Positions 6,570-14,368 of a DNA stretch of 38,948 bases are shown here, piece after piece. A program made the translations under genes and the position numbers. Positions within the stretch are counted from its first letter, which is position 1, and every line of letters begins with the position of its first letter. The DNA is from Deltaproteobacteria bacterium (GTDB taxonomy: Bacteria > Desulfobacterota > RBG-13-43-22), in assembly GCA_016219065.1 (NCBI GenBank), contig JACRCK010000212.1, forward strand, positions 1 to 38,948, given 5' to 3'. The notes beneath the pieces were generated by a model. It worked only from the letters and a program-made list of their open reading frames with translations. It made no database searches and was not told where the DNA came from.

Positions 6570-8195
6570 ATGGCCAGGGTTTCAGACCTTATTGTCCGGG
6601 CCTTAAAAAAAGCGGGTGTCCGGCATATCTTCGGCATTCCCAGCATCCACAACATTGGGTTTTACGATGCCCTGCGGGAGGAGCCGTCCATCCGGCACAT
6701 TCTCTGTCGGCAGGAAGCCTGCGCCACCCACATGGCCGACGGCTACGCCCGGGCCGGAAAAGGGGTGGGGGTGGTCGTCACCTCCACCGGTCCCGGCGCC
6801 TGCTACATGGCGGCTCCCCTGGTTGAGGCCTGGGGAAGCCTGTCGCCGGTCCTGGCCGTCACAACCAATGTGGCCACCGACAAGATCGGCATAGGCACGG
6901 GGACCCTGCACGAACTGAAAGAGCAGGACCTCATTTTCAAAAATATCACCAAGGAACGGTTTTGTCCCAGGACCGGGGAGGAAGTACTGACGATGATACC
7001 CCGGGCCTGGCAAAAAGCCCTTTCCGGGAGAACAGGTCCGGTCTACTTTGAAGTCCTGACCGATCTCTGGGACCGGGAGGTCTCCGGGTCCGACGAGGGC
7101 AGCCCTCTACCCGAAACGGCCTCCACGATAGAGCCCTGGTTGGAAGATCTCGATCGGGCGGTCGGGATTCTCGGCGAGACCGAACGCCCCGTGATCGTAG
7201 CCGGTTCGGGCGCCGTTCGGGCCGGGATCGGCGCGGAAATCCAGGCCCTGGCCGAGGCGCTCCGGGCGCCGCTGGTCACCAATACGGAGGGGAAGGGCCT
7301 GCTCCCGGAAGATCACGATCTGGCCTTCGGGCACGCCGCCCGGCGCGGAGCGGTCCGGGAACTGCTAAAGACCAGCACGGTGGCGCTGGCCATCGGGACC
7401 CGGCTGCGCAGTGTGGATTATCAACGGCGGGGTGTTTTCCTGCCCCGGTTGATCCATATTGACTGGGATGAGACCTGGATCGGACGGAATTATCCCACCG
7501 AGCTGGCGATCCTGGGCGATATTCGGACCATCGCCCGGCGTCTGACGGAAAAGATCGTAACCGGGGCCGTCGGCCGGGGGAAGAGGACAGGGCCGGTCTC
7601 GACCCTGCGGGAGCGGATCCGGGAGGAGCGGCGCGCCATCGCCCAGCAAGGCCCGGAGATGGAATATCTCGATGTCCTGCGTCGGGTCATCCCCCGCGAC
7701 GGCAGCCTGGTGATCGACAACACCCTGCTGGGCTACTGGGCCGAGTATTTCTACCAATCCTTCCGGCCCGGCGGCCTGATGGCGGCGAAAGGGTCGTCGA
7801 TTATCGGTTTCAGTTTTCCCGCGGCCATGGGCTTGAAAATCGCCTGTCCCGAACGGCCGGTGGTGGCGGTCATCGGCGACGGCGGTTTTTTGTACGGGGC
7901 CCAGGAAATGGCCACCTGCCGCCGCCAGGGCCTCGGGTTTCCCGTGGTCGTACTCAATAATGGGTCTTATGGCATCATCGATCTCCTGCAGCGCCAATTC
8001 TACGGCCGGGGGGATTTCGAAACCGACCTGCTCAATCCCGATCTGCCGGCCCTGGCCGCCGCCTTCGGCATCGGCGCCGAGCGGGTGGCCACCCCCCAGG
8101 GGCTCGAACGGGCTTTGCAGTCGGCCCTGGCGTCCAAGGAAATGCGGGTTATCGAACTGGAAGCGGCCTTCCGTGATCCTTTTGCCTTAAAGTAG
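6570..8195 (+). CDS. Thiamine-diphosphate-dependent enzyme (acetolactate synthase / decarboxylase superfamily)
   Basis: The 541-residue protein has the three-domain layout of this superfamily: an N-terminal Pyr domain with the activating glutamate at Glu49 (CRQEACATHMADGYAR), a central domain, and a C-terminal PP domain with the ThDP/Mg2+ motif GDGGFLYGAQEMATC to LNNGSYG (about 435-465). Members include acetolactate synthase, benzoylformate and oxalyl-CoA decarboxylases, 2-hydroxyacyl-CoA lyase and cyclohexane-1,2-dione hydrolase; the sequence does not decide among them. No small regulatory subunit gene lies nearby, which argues against biosynthetic acetolactate synthase. ATG 6570 has AGGAG 8 nt upstream; an in-frame TTG at 6564 is too close to that site. 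It precedes the regulator and catabolic run, so it may serve the same pathway. Confidence 0.85.
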   Translation: MARVSDLIVRALKKAGVRHIFGIPSIHNIGFYDALREEPSIRHILCRQEACATHMADGYARAGKGVGVVVTSTGPGACYMAAPLVEAWGSLSPVLAVTTNVATDKIGIGTGTLHELKEQDLIFKNITKERFCPRTGEEVLTMIPRAWQKALSGRTGPVYFEVLTDLWDREVSGSDEGSPLPETASTIEPWLEDLDRAVGILGETERPVIVAGSGAVRAGIGAEIQALAEALRAPLVTNTEGKGLLPEDHDLAFGHAARRGAVRELLKTSTVALAIGTRLRSVDYQRRGVFLPRLIHIDWDETWIGRNYPTELAILGDIRTIARRLTEKIVTGAVGRGKRTGPVSTLRERIREERRAIAQQGPEMEYLDVLRRVIPRDGSLVIDNTLLGYWAEYFYQSFRPGGLMAAKGSSIIGFSFPAAMGLKIACPERPVVAVIGDGGFLYGAQEMATCRRQGLGFPVVVLNNGSYGIIDLLQRQFYGRGDFETDLLNPDLPALAAAFGIGAERVATPQGLERALQSALASKEMRVIELEAAFRDPFALK

Positions 8196-8275
8196 GATCT
8201 CTCTAACTACCTGAATTATCGCGTCCGGCCGGTGGCGCCGGAGCAGACGATACCGATCCCTCTACAAAAAACTTC

Positions 8276-8304
8276 TTGCCACTCTTCCGTTTTTGATATA
8301 TATG
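8276..8304 (+). promoter_or_regulatory. Promoter of the tandem TetR regulator gene
   Basis: TTGCCA (8276-8281), a 17-bp spacer and TATATG (8299-8304) form a reasonable sigma-70 promoter. The palindrome at 8307-8319 lies where transcription would start. Confidence 0.5.
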
Positions 8305-8306
8305 AG

Positions 8307-8319
8307 AGGTGATTCACCT
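8307..8319. promoter_or_regulatory. Palindromic operator candidate (AGGTGATTCACCT)
   Basis: This is a perfect 13-bp palindrome placed 3 bp after the -10 box and 16 bp before the regulator's start codon. Its TTCACCT half recurs in the palindrome at 9657-9679, which occupies the same position relative to another promoter. It is probably the autoregulatory site of the adjacent TetR-type protein. Confidence 0.55.
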
Positions 8320-8334
8320 ATAAGGACCAATAAC

Positions 8335-9618
8335 ATGTCCCCTGCGCTCAAAACGTCCCAGGCGCGCCGTTCCCTGAAGGCCAAAGGCCTGACCACCCGG
8401 GCCGCCATCCTGGAAACGGCCCAAGAGGTCTTTCGGGACCTGGGTTATTACCAGACCTCGGTCTCCGAAATCACCCGCCGCTGCGGGGTCTCCATCGGGA
8501 CCTTTTACCAGTACTTCAAGAACAAAGAACAAATCTTTCTGGAACTGAACGACCTGATCCTCTCCCGCTTCTGGGAGCGGGCGGAGGGCCTGCCGCCGCA
8601 GGCCGGCAGTCTGGAGGGGCGCCTGGCCGGGGTCGTTGGGCTCCTGGTTGACCATATTTCCAGCCACTTCTATTTCCACCGTATCCTGGGGGAATTTGAA
8701 CTGATCGACTCGGTGACCATTGGTTATTACGATTCGATCGCCCGCTTCTACCGCAACTTTTTCCGGCGGGAAGCCGGCCTAGGGAACATCCGGCCTTTTG
8801 ATCCGAACTTGATCACCTACGGCCTCATCGGAATGGTCTATTTCAATTCCCTGGACTGGGGCCCGAAAAGTGCAGCCTACCGGGGGGAACGGCTGGTTTC
8901 CCTGATCGTGGACCTGGTTTTAAAGGGCATCAGCGGACCCCGGCCGTGGAACCGGCCGGGGGATCAGACGGCCCCCCCCACCGGCCGGAAGACGAAGGGA
9001 CATCCGGAGCCGGAGGAAGAGGCCGCCCAGGGCCAACTGACCAAACGGGCCCTTTTCCAGGCGGCCGAAACCGTGTTCGGGCAATACGGGTTCAACCGGG
9101 CCAACGTTTCCGAGATCACCCGTTTGGCCGGGGTAGCCCAAGGGACCTTTTACACCCATTTCAAAAGTAAAAGGAACCTGCTCGAAGGGTTTGTCCGGTA
9201 TTTGAGCCGGGAGTTGCGCCGGACGCTGAAACAAGCCACGGAAGGATTGGCCGACCGTCGCGATCAAGAGCGGGAAGGCCTCCGGACCTTTTTCCGGTTT
9301 CTGCACCAACACAGCCGGATCTACCGGGTGGTCGGCGAAAGCGAGACCGTGGGCCTGGAGACGGGTATGTGGTATTACCAGAAACTGGCCGAGGGTTATG
9401 TGGCCGGAATTCGGGACGGGCTAAAACAGGGAGAGATTCGGGAATTCCCGGCCCCTTTTCTGGCCCGTGCCCTCATGGGGGTCAATCACGTGGTCGGTTT
9501 GAAATGGCTGGTCTGGAATTCCTATCCCCAGGCGGAATTGCCCCAGCCGCTTTTGAATGAACTGGGCCAATGGGTACTGACCGGTCTCGGGACTTCCGAG
9601 AAAGAATCGGCCTCTTGA
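8335..9618 (+). CDS. Tandem (fused double) TetR-family transcriptional regulator
   Basis: The 427-residue protein contains two complete TetR-like units. The first runs from about 20 to 205 with the helix-turn-helix TSVSEITRRCGVSIGTFYQY; the second starts near 225 with ANVSEITRLAGVAQGTFYTH (about 256-276). A proline-, glycine- and charge-rich linker (about 205-235) joins them. TetR proteins normally work as homodimers of about 200 residues with one DNA-binding domain each; here two lie in one chain, each with its own ligand-domain sequence. ATG 8335 follows AAGGA at 8 nt; upstream starts at 8293 or 8302 would put the operator palindrome inside the gene. It probably represses itself and the downstream run, and releases on binding an acyl-CoA or acid. 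Confidence 0.85.
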   Translation: MSPALKTSQARRSLKAKGLTTRAAILETAQEVFRDLGYYQTSVSEITRRCGVSIGTFYQYFKNKEQIFLELNDLILSRFWERAEGLPPQAGSLEGRLAGVVGLLVDHISSHFYFHRILGEFELIDSVTIGYYDSIARFYRNFFRREAGLGNIRPFDPNLITYGLIGMVYFNSLDWGPKSAAYRGERLVSLIVDLVLKGISGPRPWNRPGDQTAPPTGRKTKGHPEPEEEAAQGQLTKRALFQAAETVFGQYGFNRANVSEITRLAGVAQGTFYTHFKSKRNLLEGFVRYLSRELRRTLKQATEGLADRRDQEREGLRTFFRFLHQHSRIYRVVGESETVGLETGMWYYQKLAEGYVAGIRDGLKQGEIREFPAPFLARALMGVNHVVGLKWLVWNSYPQAELPQPLLNELGQWVLTGLGTSEKESAS

Positions 9619-9626
9619 TTTTTTTG

Positions 9627-9656
9627 TTGACAGCCCGGGGAGTCGTTGATAAATAT
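9627..9656 (+). promoter_or_regulatory. Promoter of the catabolic gene run
   Basis: TTGACA (9627-9632) is a perfect -35 box. The -10 element is weaker, within GATAAATAT (9648-9656); TAAATA at 9650-9655 gives a 17-bp spacer. The expected transcription start falls inside the palindrome that follows. Confidence 0.5.
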
Positions 9657-9679
9657 CTGACAGTTGGTTCACCTGTCAG
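9657..9679. promoter_or_regulatory. Palindromic operator candidate (CTGACAG-N9-CTGTCAG)
   Basis: Seven-base perfect arms CTGACAG (9657-9663) and CTGTCAG (9673-9679) flank TTGGTTCAC, with further partial symmetry (TG/CA) inside. It begins directly after the -10 region, as does the palindrome before the regulator gene, and shares TTCACCT with it. It is a likely repression site for the tandem TetR protein. Confidence 0.55.
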
Positions 9680-9807
9680 CTTACCCGGTATCTTATTATA
9701 GCTAATTCCTGTTTTGATCCTGTGAATTTCGGGCCTGCGGATCGGTTCGGATTTTGGGCTGGGAAATCCGGATTTAAACCGGCGCAGGTTTTTAGGGGGC
9801 TGGACCC

Positions 9808-10554
9808 TTGTTTGATCTGGAGGGGAAAATTGTAATCATCACCGGGGCCAGTTCCGGCATCGGGGCCGCCCTGGCCCAAGGCTTTTCCCGGGCCGGGGCC
9901 CGGGTGGTCCTGGCGGCCCGTCGCAAGCAAAAGCTGGAAATGGTGGCTGCCGAGTGTCCCGGCGACCATCTCAGCGTAGAGGCCGATGTGACCGATCCCC
10001 AGGGACGCCGGGACATTCTGCAAAAAACCCTGGAACGCTGGGGCCGGCTGGACATCCTGGTCAACAATGCCGGGATCGGGGCCTACGGACATTTTCTGGA
10101 TACGACCGAAGCAGAGTGGCGGCGGCTGTTCGAAATCAACCTCTTCGCCCCGGTCCTGCTGACCGGGGAGGCTCTAAAAATCATGCTGAACCAGGGGGCC
10201 GGGCTGATCATCAACCTGGCCTCCCTCGGAGGACTGCTAGCCCATGCGGACAAGGTGGCCGCCTATGTGGCCAGCAAGCATGCCCTGCTGGGCTTTTCCC
10301 GCGGTTTGGCCCGGGACTTGGCCGGCACGGGCATCCGCGTCTTGGCCGTCTGTCCCCACCTGACCGCCACCGAATTTTTCAGCGCCTCCGGGGGCGCCGA
10401 AGAGCTGGCCCCCGAGGTAAAAAAATACCAGGGCTTCATGGACAGTCCCGAGGAGGTGGCCCGGGGCATCCTGGATCAATTGGATGCCAGTCGCCTGGTT
10501 GTTTTCCCTACGGATAAACCGGCCCGGGCCTATGCCAAGCAAAAGGACTTATAA
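9808..10554 (+). CDS. Short-chain dehydrogenase/reductase (SDR 1)
   Basis: The 248-residue protein is a classical SDR: cofactor motif GASSGIG (13-19), NNAG (86-89), catalytic Ser139 (INLASL) and Tyr153-x3-Lys157 (YVASK). Arg38-Arg39 after the second strand (LAARRK) favours NADP(H). Such enzymes oxidise or reduce hydroxyl/keto groups on acyl chains or rings; the substrate cannot be read from the sequence. The start is TTG at 9808, about 9 nt after AGGGGG. It is the first gene of the run controlled from 9627 and is separated by 3 nt from SDR 2. Confidence 0.85.
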   Translation: MFDLEGKIVIITGASSGIGAALAQGFSRAGARVVLAARRKQKLEMVAAECPGDHLSVEADVTDPQGRRDILQKTLERWGRLDILVNNAGIGAYGHFLDTTEAEWRRLFEINLFAPVLLTGEALKIMLNQGAGLIINLASLGGLLAHADKVAAYVASKHALLGFSRGLARDLAGTGIRVLAVCPHLTATEFFSASGGAEELAPEVKKYQGFMDSPEEVARGILDQLDASRLVVFPTDKPARAYAKQKDL

Positions 10555-10557
10555 TCA

Positions 10558-11304
10558 TTGAAGACTAAACCGGTAGAGACAGCGCTGGTCGTGGGCGGCG
10601 GTTCCGGTATGGGCCGGGCGGCGGCCGGGGCCCTGGCCCTGCGGGGGATCCGGGTCTTCGTGGCCGATCTACAGTTGGAAGCGGCCCGCGAAACGGCTCA
10701 AGCCATCAGGAAGGCGGACGGTCGGGCGGACGCCTTTCCGGTGGACGTCTCCCGCAGCGACTCCGTGCGGGAGTTGTTTGCCGCTTTGCAAGGGCAGGCC
10801 GAACGTCTGGATCTGATGGTGCAGACGGCCGCCGTTCTGGGGCGGACCGCTTTCATCGAAGCGTTGGAGGACGACGAATGGCGGCGGATGATGGCCGTCA
10901 ACCTGGACGGGGTTTTTTACTGCTGCCGGGAGGCGGTACGCTGGATGAAGGAACACCGGACTGGCCGTCTCCTCCTGTTCAGCTCGGTGGCCTCCCTGAC
11001 TCCGACGCCGGGCTCCCTGCACTACAGTGCCTCCAAGGGAGGGGTCAATATGCTGGGCAAAACCCTGGCCAAGGAGGCGGCCCAATACAATATCCGGGTC
11101 AATGTGATCGCACCGGGCTACGTCGAGACCCCCATGCTGGCCGATCTCCCGGAAGGCTTTGAGGAGTATGTCCTTAAAAAAACGCCATTGAAACGCCTGG
11201 GCGAAATCGCGGAGATCGCCGGACTGGTCGCCTATCTGGCCTCCCCGGAAGCGGACTTTTTCACCGGGCAGATTTTCAGCCCCAACGGCGGGTGGGTAAT
11301 TTAA
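10558..11304 (+). CDS. Short-chain dehydrogenase/reductase (SDR 2, FabG-like)
   Basis: A 248-residue SDR with the glycine motif GGGSGMG (13-19), Ser143 (FSSVAS) and Tyr156-x3-Lys160 (YSASK), and the C-terminal signature AEIAGLVAYLASPEADFFTG followed by a GGW ending typical of FabG-like 3-hydroxyacyl dehydrogenases. Asp37 after the second strand (VADLQ) suggests NAD(H). The usual NNAG structural motif reads QTAA here, an unusual substitution. TTG 10558 is 3 nt after the SDR 1 stop, so translation is probably coupled. It could oxidise the hydroxyacyl-CoA made by the neighbouring hydratase; this is inference from context. Confidence 0.85.
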   Translation: MKTKPVETALVVGGGSGMGRAAAGALALRGIRVFVADLQLEAARETAQAIRKADGRADAFPVDVSRSDSVRELFAALQGQAERLDLMVQTAAVLGRTAFIEALEDDEWRRMMAVNLDGVFYCCREAVRWMKEHRTGRLLLFSSVASLTPTPGSLHYSASKGGVNMLGKTLAKEAAQYNIRVNVIAPGYVETPMLADLPEGFEEYVLKKTPLKRLGEIAEIAGLVAYLASPEADFFTGQIFSPNGGWVI

Positions 11305-11350
11305 TATGAAAAAAAGACGAACGTCCAAACATCGAATTAAATACGAAAAA
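11305..11350. repeat. Dispersed repeat family A, copy after a gene end
   Basis: Right after the SDR 2 stop the sequence reads AATATGAAAAAAAGACGAAC, then GTCCAAACATCGAATT. This is the reverse complement of the copies that precede gene starts (2566, 30403, 32104), and closely matches the copy after the stop at 35964. Confidence 0.65.
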
Positions 11351-11393
11351 CTCCAAACGGGCCAATTTTTCATGATTCTGTGAAAAGATAAAC

Positions 11394-12209
11394 ATGAAGC
11401 GTATAAATTCTTTATTGCAGGTCGAGTACCGGGAGGACGTCTGCTGGTTGACCGTTAACCGGGCGGAGGATCGGAACTCCATCAACACGGCGTTGATGGA
11501 GGAGCTGGACCGGGCGCTGACCGAGGCGGAGGCGGTCCCGGTCCGGGCGGCGGTGATTACCGGGGCCGGGGATACCTATTTCATCGGCGGGGCCGACGGC
11601 GTGGAAATGATGCAGTGCGACCCGGACCGGGCCGCGGCCTTTTCCCGGAGAATTCAGGACCTGTTCAACCGCCTGGAGGCCAGTCCGCTGGTCCTGGTGG
11701 CGGCCATTAACGGGCTCTGCTTCGGGGGAGGCTATGAACTGGCCCTGGCCTGCGATTTTCGTATCGCCGGCGACCGGGTCCATATCGGGCTGCCTGAGGT
11801 GAAGGTGGGGTTGATCCCGGGCGGGGGAGGGACCCAGCGCCTGCCCCGGCTGGTAGGCATGGGCCGGGCCCTGGAGATAATCCTCAGCGGACGGCTCTAC
11901 CCCGCCCAAGAGGCGTTGGAACTGAATCTGGTCCACGCGCTGGTCCCGGCGGAGCGACTCCTGGAGGAAACGGCCGGGTTCCTGAAACCCATCCTGAAAA
12001 ATCCCGCCTACGCCCTGGCCCAGGCCAAAAGAGCCGTTCGGGCTTCCCAGGGAGCCCCCCTGGCGGAGGGCCTCCGGGTGGAAACCGGGGAATTCCGGAA
12101 GTGTTTCGACCATTCCTATTTTGTCCAACTCATGTGCCGCCAGATCAAAACCGGAGTCCTGTCCACCACAGCCTTGCTGCCGGAGGGCTTCTGTGAGGAA
12201 AAGGGGTAG
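11394..12209 (+). CDS. Enoyl-CoA hydratase/isomerase (crotonase) family protein
   Basis: The 271-residue protein has the crotonase fold. The oxyanion-hole segments [10 protein letters not shown] (63-72) and [15 protein letters not shown] (109-123) are present, together with two acidic catalytic residues, Glu115 and Glu135 ([19 protein letters not shown]), spaced by 20 residues exactly as in rat enoyl-CoA hydratase (Glu144/Glu164). That supports true hydration of a 2-enoyl-CoA to a 3-hydroxyacyl-CoA, though ring hydrolases and isomerases share the fold. The gene follows an 89-bp gap holding a repeat and precedes the flavoprotein gene by 5 nt. ATG 11394 lacks a strong ribosome site (AAAAGATAAAC). 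Confidence 0.88.
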   Translation: MKRINSLLQVEYREDVCWLTVNRAEDRNSINTALMEELDRALTEAEAVPVRAAVITGAGDTYFIGGADGVEMMQCDPDRAAAFSRRIQDLFNRLEASPLVLVAAINGLCFGGGYELALACDFRIAGDRVHIGLPEVKVGLIPGGGGTQRLPRLVGMGRALEIILSGRLYPAQEALELNLVHALVPAERLLEETAGFLKPILKNPAYALAQAKRAVRASQGAPLAEGLRVETGEFRKCFDHSYFVQLMCRQIKTGVLSTTALLPEGFCEEKG

Positions 12210-12214
12210 CGGAA

Positions 12215-12787
12215 ATGAAGGTGTTGGGAATTAGCGGAAGTTTACGCGATCAGAGCAATACGCTCTATTATCTGAAAACGGCCCTGCAGGTGCTGGAACA
12301 AGAGGATATCGAAACCGAGTTGATTTCGCTGCGGGATAAAGAGATCAAACCCTGCACCGGTTGTTATGACTGCCAGACGCAAGGCTGCTGCACCATCCGG
12401 GGGGACGATTTCGAAGACCTCTTCACCCGGATGCGCCGGGTCGAAGGACTGATCCTCGGTTCCCCGGTCTATCTGAGTTCGGTGGTGCCCCAGATGATGG
12501 CCCTGCTTGCCCGGGCCACCTTCGTATCCTACTGGAACGGTAGATTTTTTAACGGCAAGGTCGGCGGGCCGATCACCGTGGCCCAGCGGGCCGGGCACAA
12601 CCTGGCCTTTTCCCAACTCCTTCTCTGGTTCTTTTTCAACGGTCTGATCGTTCCCGGATCGATCTACTGGAACGTAGGCGTGGCCGGCACCCGCGGGGCC
12701 CGGGACGCGGACCAAGACCTGATCGGCCTGGAGGTGGTTTCCACTTTCGCCCGGAATCTGGCCGGGCTGATGAAAAAACTGTTTTAG
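12215..12787 (+). CDS. Iron-sulfur flavoprotein / NADPH-dependent FMN reductase family
   Basis: This 190-residue flavodoxin-fold protein starts with VLGISGSLRDQSNT, the FMN-phosphate loop, and has a compact cysteine cluster Cys47-x2-Cys50-x2-Cys53-x4-Cys58 (PCTGCYDCQTQGCC). That spacing matches the 4Fe-4S site of archaeal and clostridial Isf proteins, which pass electrons from ferredoxin to an acceptor. GSPVYLSSVVP (about 88-98) is the second FMN-contact loop. Within the run it may carry electrons for an oxidation or reduction step, or recycle a reductant for a missing acyl-CoA dehydrogenase; no such dehydrogenase is encoded here. ATG 12215 follows GGGTAGCGGAA. Confidence 0.82.
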   Translation: MKVLGISGSLRDQSNTLYYLKTALQVLEQEDIETELISLRDKEIKPCTGCYDCQTQGCCTIRGDDFEDLFTRMRRVEGLILGSPVYLSSVVPQMMALLARATFVSYWNGRFFNGKVGGPITVAQRAGHNLAFSQLLLWFFFNGLIVPGSIYWNVGVAGTRGARDADQDLIGLEVVSTFARNLAGLMKKLF

Positions 12788-12801
12788 CGAGGCGGCGGAC
12801 G

Positions 12802-14328
12802 ATGGAAGCGCAAGGGATCGGTTTCTGGCTGACCAAACGGGCCTTCTTGGACGGCGCCGGGGAGGCCGTGGTGGACGGCCGGCGTCGCGTTACCTACCGG
12901 GAACTCAACGACCGGGTGAACCGTCTGGCCGGGGTTCTCCAATCCCTGGGGTTGAAACCGGGCGATCGTTGCGCGCTGCTGGCCTACAATTGCCTGGAGT
13001 ATGTGGAGGTGATCTTCGCGACGGCCAAAATGGGCCTACTCCTGGTGCCCCTGAACTGGCGGCTTTCCCCGGCCGAACTGGCCTTCAATCTGTCCGACAG
13101 CGGGAGCGAAACCCTGATCTTTGACCCCGGTTTTGCCGAGGTCGTTTTGAACCTGGTCGGTCAAACCTCCGTCCGGCGCCTGTTGGTCCTGGGAGCCGAA
13201 GAGCAAATCGGGGCCCCGGCTTATGATCAAGTCCTGACCGGGTCCTCCGGGACGGAGCCGGAACCCGCCGCCCCCGTGGGGCTGGATACTCCCCATATCA
13301 TCATGTACACCGCCGGCACCACCGGCCGGCCCAAGGGGGCCGTGCTGACCCAGGGGGCCAGTTTCTGGAATGCCCTCAATCTGGAAATGGACCTGCACTT
13401 CACGGCCCGGGATCGGGACCTCCTGGTGCTGCCCATGTTTCATATCGGGGGGATCGGACTGTTCACCCTGCCGCTTCTCCAGGCGGGCGGCACGGTGGTC
13501 ATCCAGCGCACCTTTGAACCGGCCGAGACCTTGAGGCTGCTGCAGGAGGAGCAGATCACCCTGTTTTTCGGCGTGCCGGCCGTTTTTCTCTTTCTGATCC
13601 AGCACCCGGATTTCCGGGCCCAGGCCTTCGAGCAGACCCGCCTGGTTATGAGCGGCGGGGCGCCGCTGCCGATCAGTCTGGTCAAACAATATCAACAGGC
13701 CGGCATCGTACTGCAACAGGGCTTCGGCATGAGTGAGGCAGCCCCCAGCATCGCCACCTTACGCCGGGAAAAGGCTCTGGAGAAGGCCGGCTCCATCGGC
13801 CGGGCCCTTTTTTACCTGGAGGCCCGGGTGGTGGACGAGGACCTGAAGGAGGTGGCGACGGACGCCGTGGGGGAACTGGTTATCCGGGGCCCCAACCTGA
13901 TGCAGGGCTACTGGAACCGGCCGGAAGCCACGGCCGAGGCCTTGGCCGGAGGCTGGTTTCACACCGGCGACCTGGCCCGCATGGACGAGGAAGGCGATCT
14001 GACCATCGTGGAGCGTAAAAAAGACATGTTTATCTCCGGCGGGGAAAACGTGTACCCGGCGGAAGTGGAAAACGTCCTTTTCGAGCTGGCCCCGGTTTCC
14101 GAAGCGGCCGTGGTGGGTCTGCCCGATGAAAAATGGGGTGAGGTCGGCCGGGCCGTGGTGGTCCTCAAGGAAGGACAAACCGTGAGCGAAGCGGAGATCC
14201 TCGATCATCTGCGGGGCCGGCTGGCCCGGTACAAGATTCCCAAAAGCGTGGTTTTTGTCGACCGCCTGCCCCGCAATGCGGCTGGGAAGGTTTTGAAGAC
14301 GGAGCTGCGGGAGAGGCTGAAGCCATAA
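12802..14328 (+). CDS. AMP-forming acyl-CoA ligase 1
   Basis: A 508-residue member of the ANL adenylate-forming superfamily, which makes acyl-CoA from acid, ATP and CoA through an acyl-AMP. Motifs appear in order: the P-loop YTAGTTGRPKGAV (about 169-181), GFGMSEAAP (about 310), HTGDLARMDEEG (about 390), ERKKDMFISGGENVYPAEVE (about 408-427), and the C-terminal catalytic lysine in PRNAAGKVLK. The layout fits medium/long-chain or aromatic acid CoA ligases. The protein is soluble with no signal peptide. It starts 14 nt after the flavoprotein gene (GAGGCGG before ATG). With the next genes it gives uptake followed by CoA activation of an acid. Confidence 0.9.
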   Translation: MEAQGIGFWLTKRAFLDGAGEAVVDGRRRVTYRELNDRVNRLAGVLQSLGLKPGDRCALLAYNCLEYVEVIFATAKMGLLLVPLNWRLSPAELAFNLSDSGSETLIFDPGFAEVVLNLVGQTSVRRLLVLGAEEQIGAPAYDQVLTGSSGTEPEPAAPVGLDTPHIIMYTAGTTGRPKGAVLTQGASFWNALNLEMDLHFTARDRDLLVLPMFHIGGIGLFTLPLLQAGGTVVIQRTFEPAETLRLLQEEQITLFFGVPAVFLFLIQHPDFRAQAFEQTRLVMSGGAPLPISLVKQYQQAGIVLQQGFGMSEAAPSIATLRREKALEKAGSIGRALFYLEARVVDEDLKEVATDAVGELVIRGPNLMQGYWNRPEATAEALAGGWFHTGDLARMDEEGDLTIVERKKDMFISGGENVYPAEVENVLFELAPVSEAAVVGLPDEKWGEVGRAVVVLKEGQTVSEAEILDHLRGRLARYKIPKSVVFVDRLPRNAAGKVLKTELRERLKP

Positions 14329-14368
14329 ATCTTGAAATGTTCAGGAATTTAAAAAAAGGAGGAAAACC

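Noticed and set aside
6570..8195. Calling the ThDP enzyme acetolactate synthase (ilvB)
   Set aside because: No small-subunit gene or other branched-chain biosynthesis gene is nearby, and the superfamily motifs seen are shared by several decarboxylases and lyases.
9808..11304. SDR 1 and SDR 2 as one fused or frameshifted gene
   Set aside because: Each has a complete set of SDR motifs and its own stop and start 3 nt apart, so they are two separate genes.
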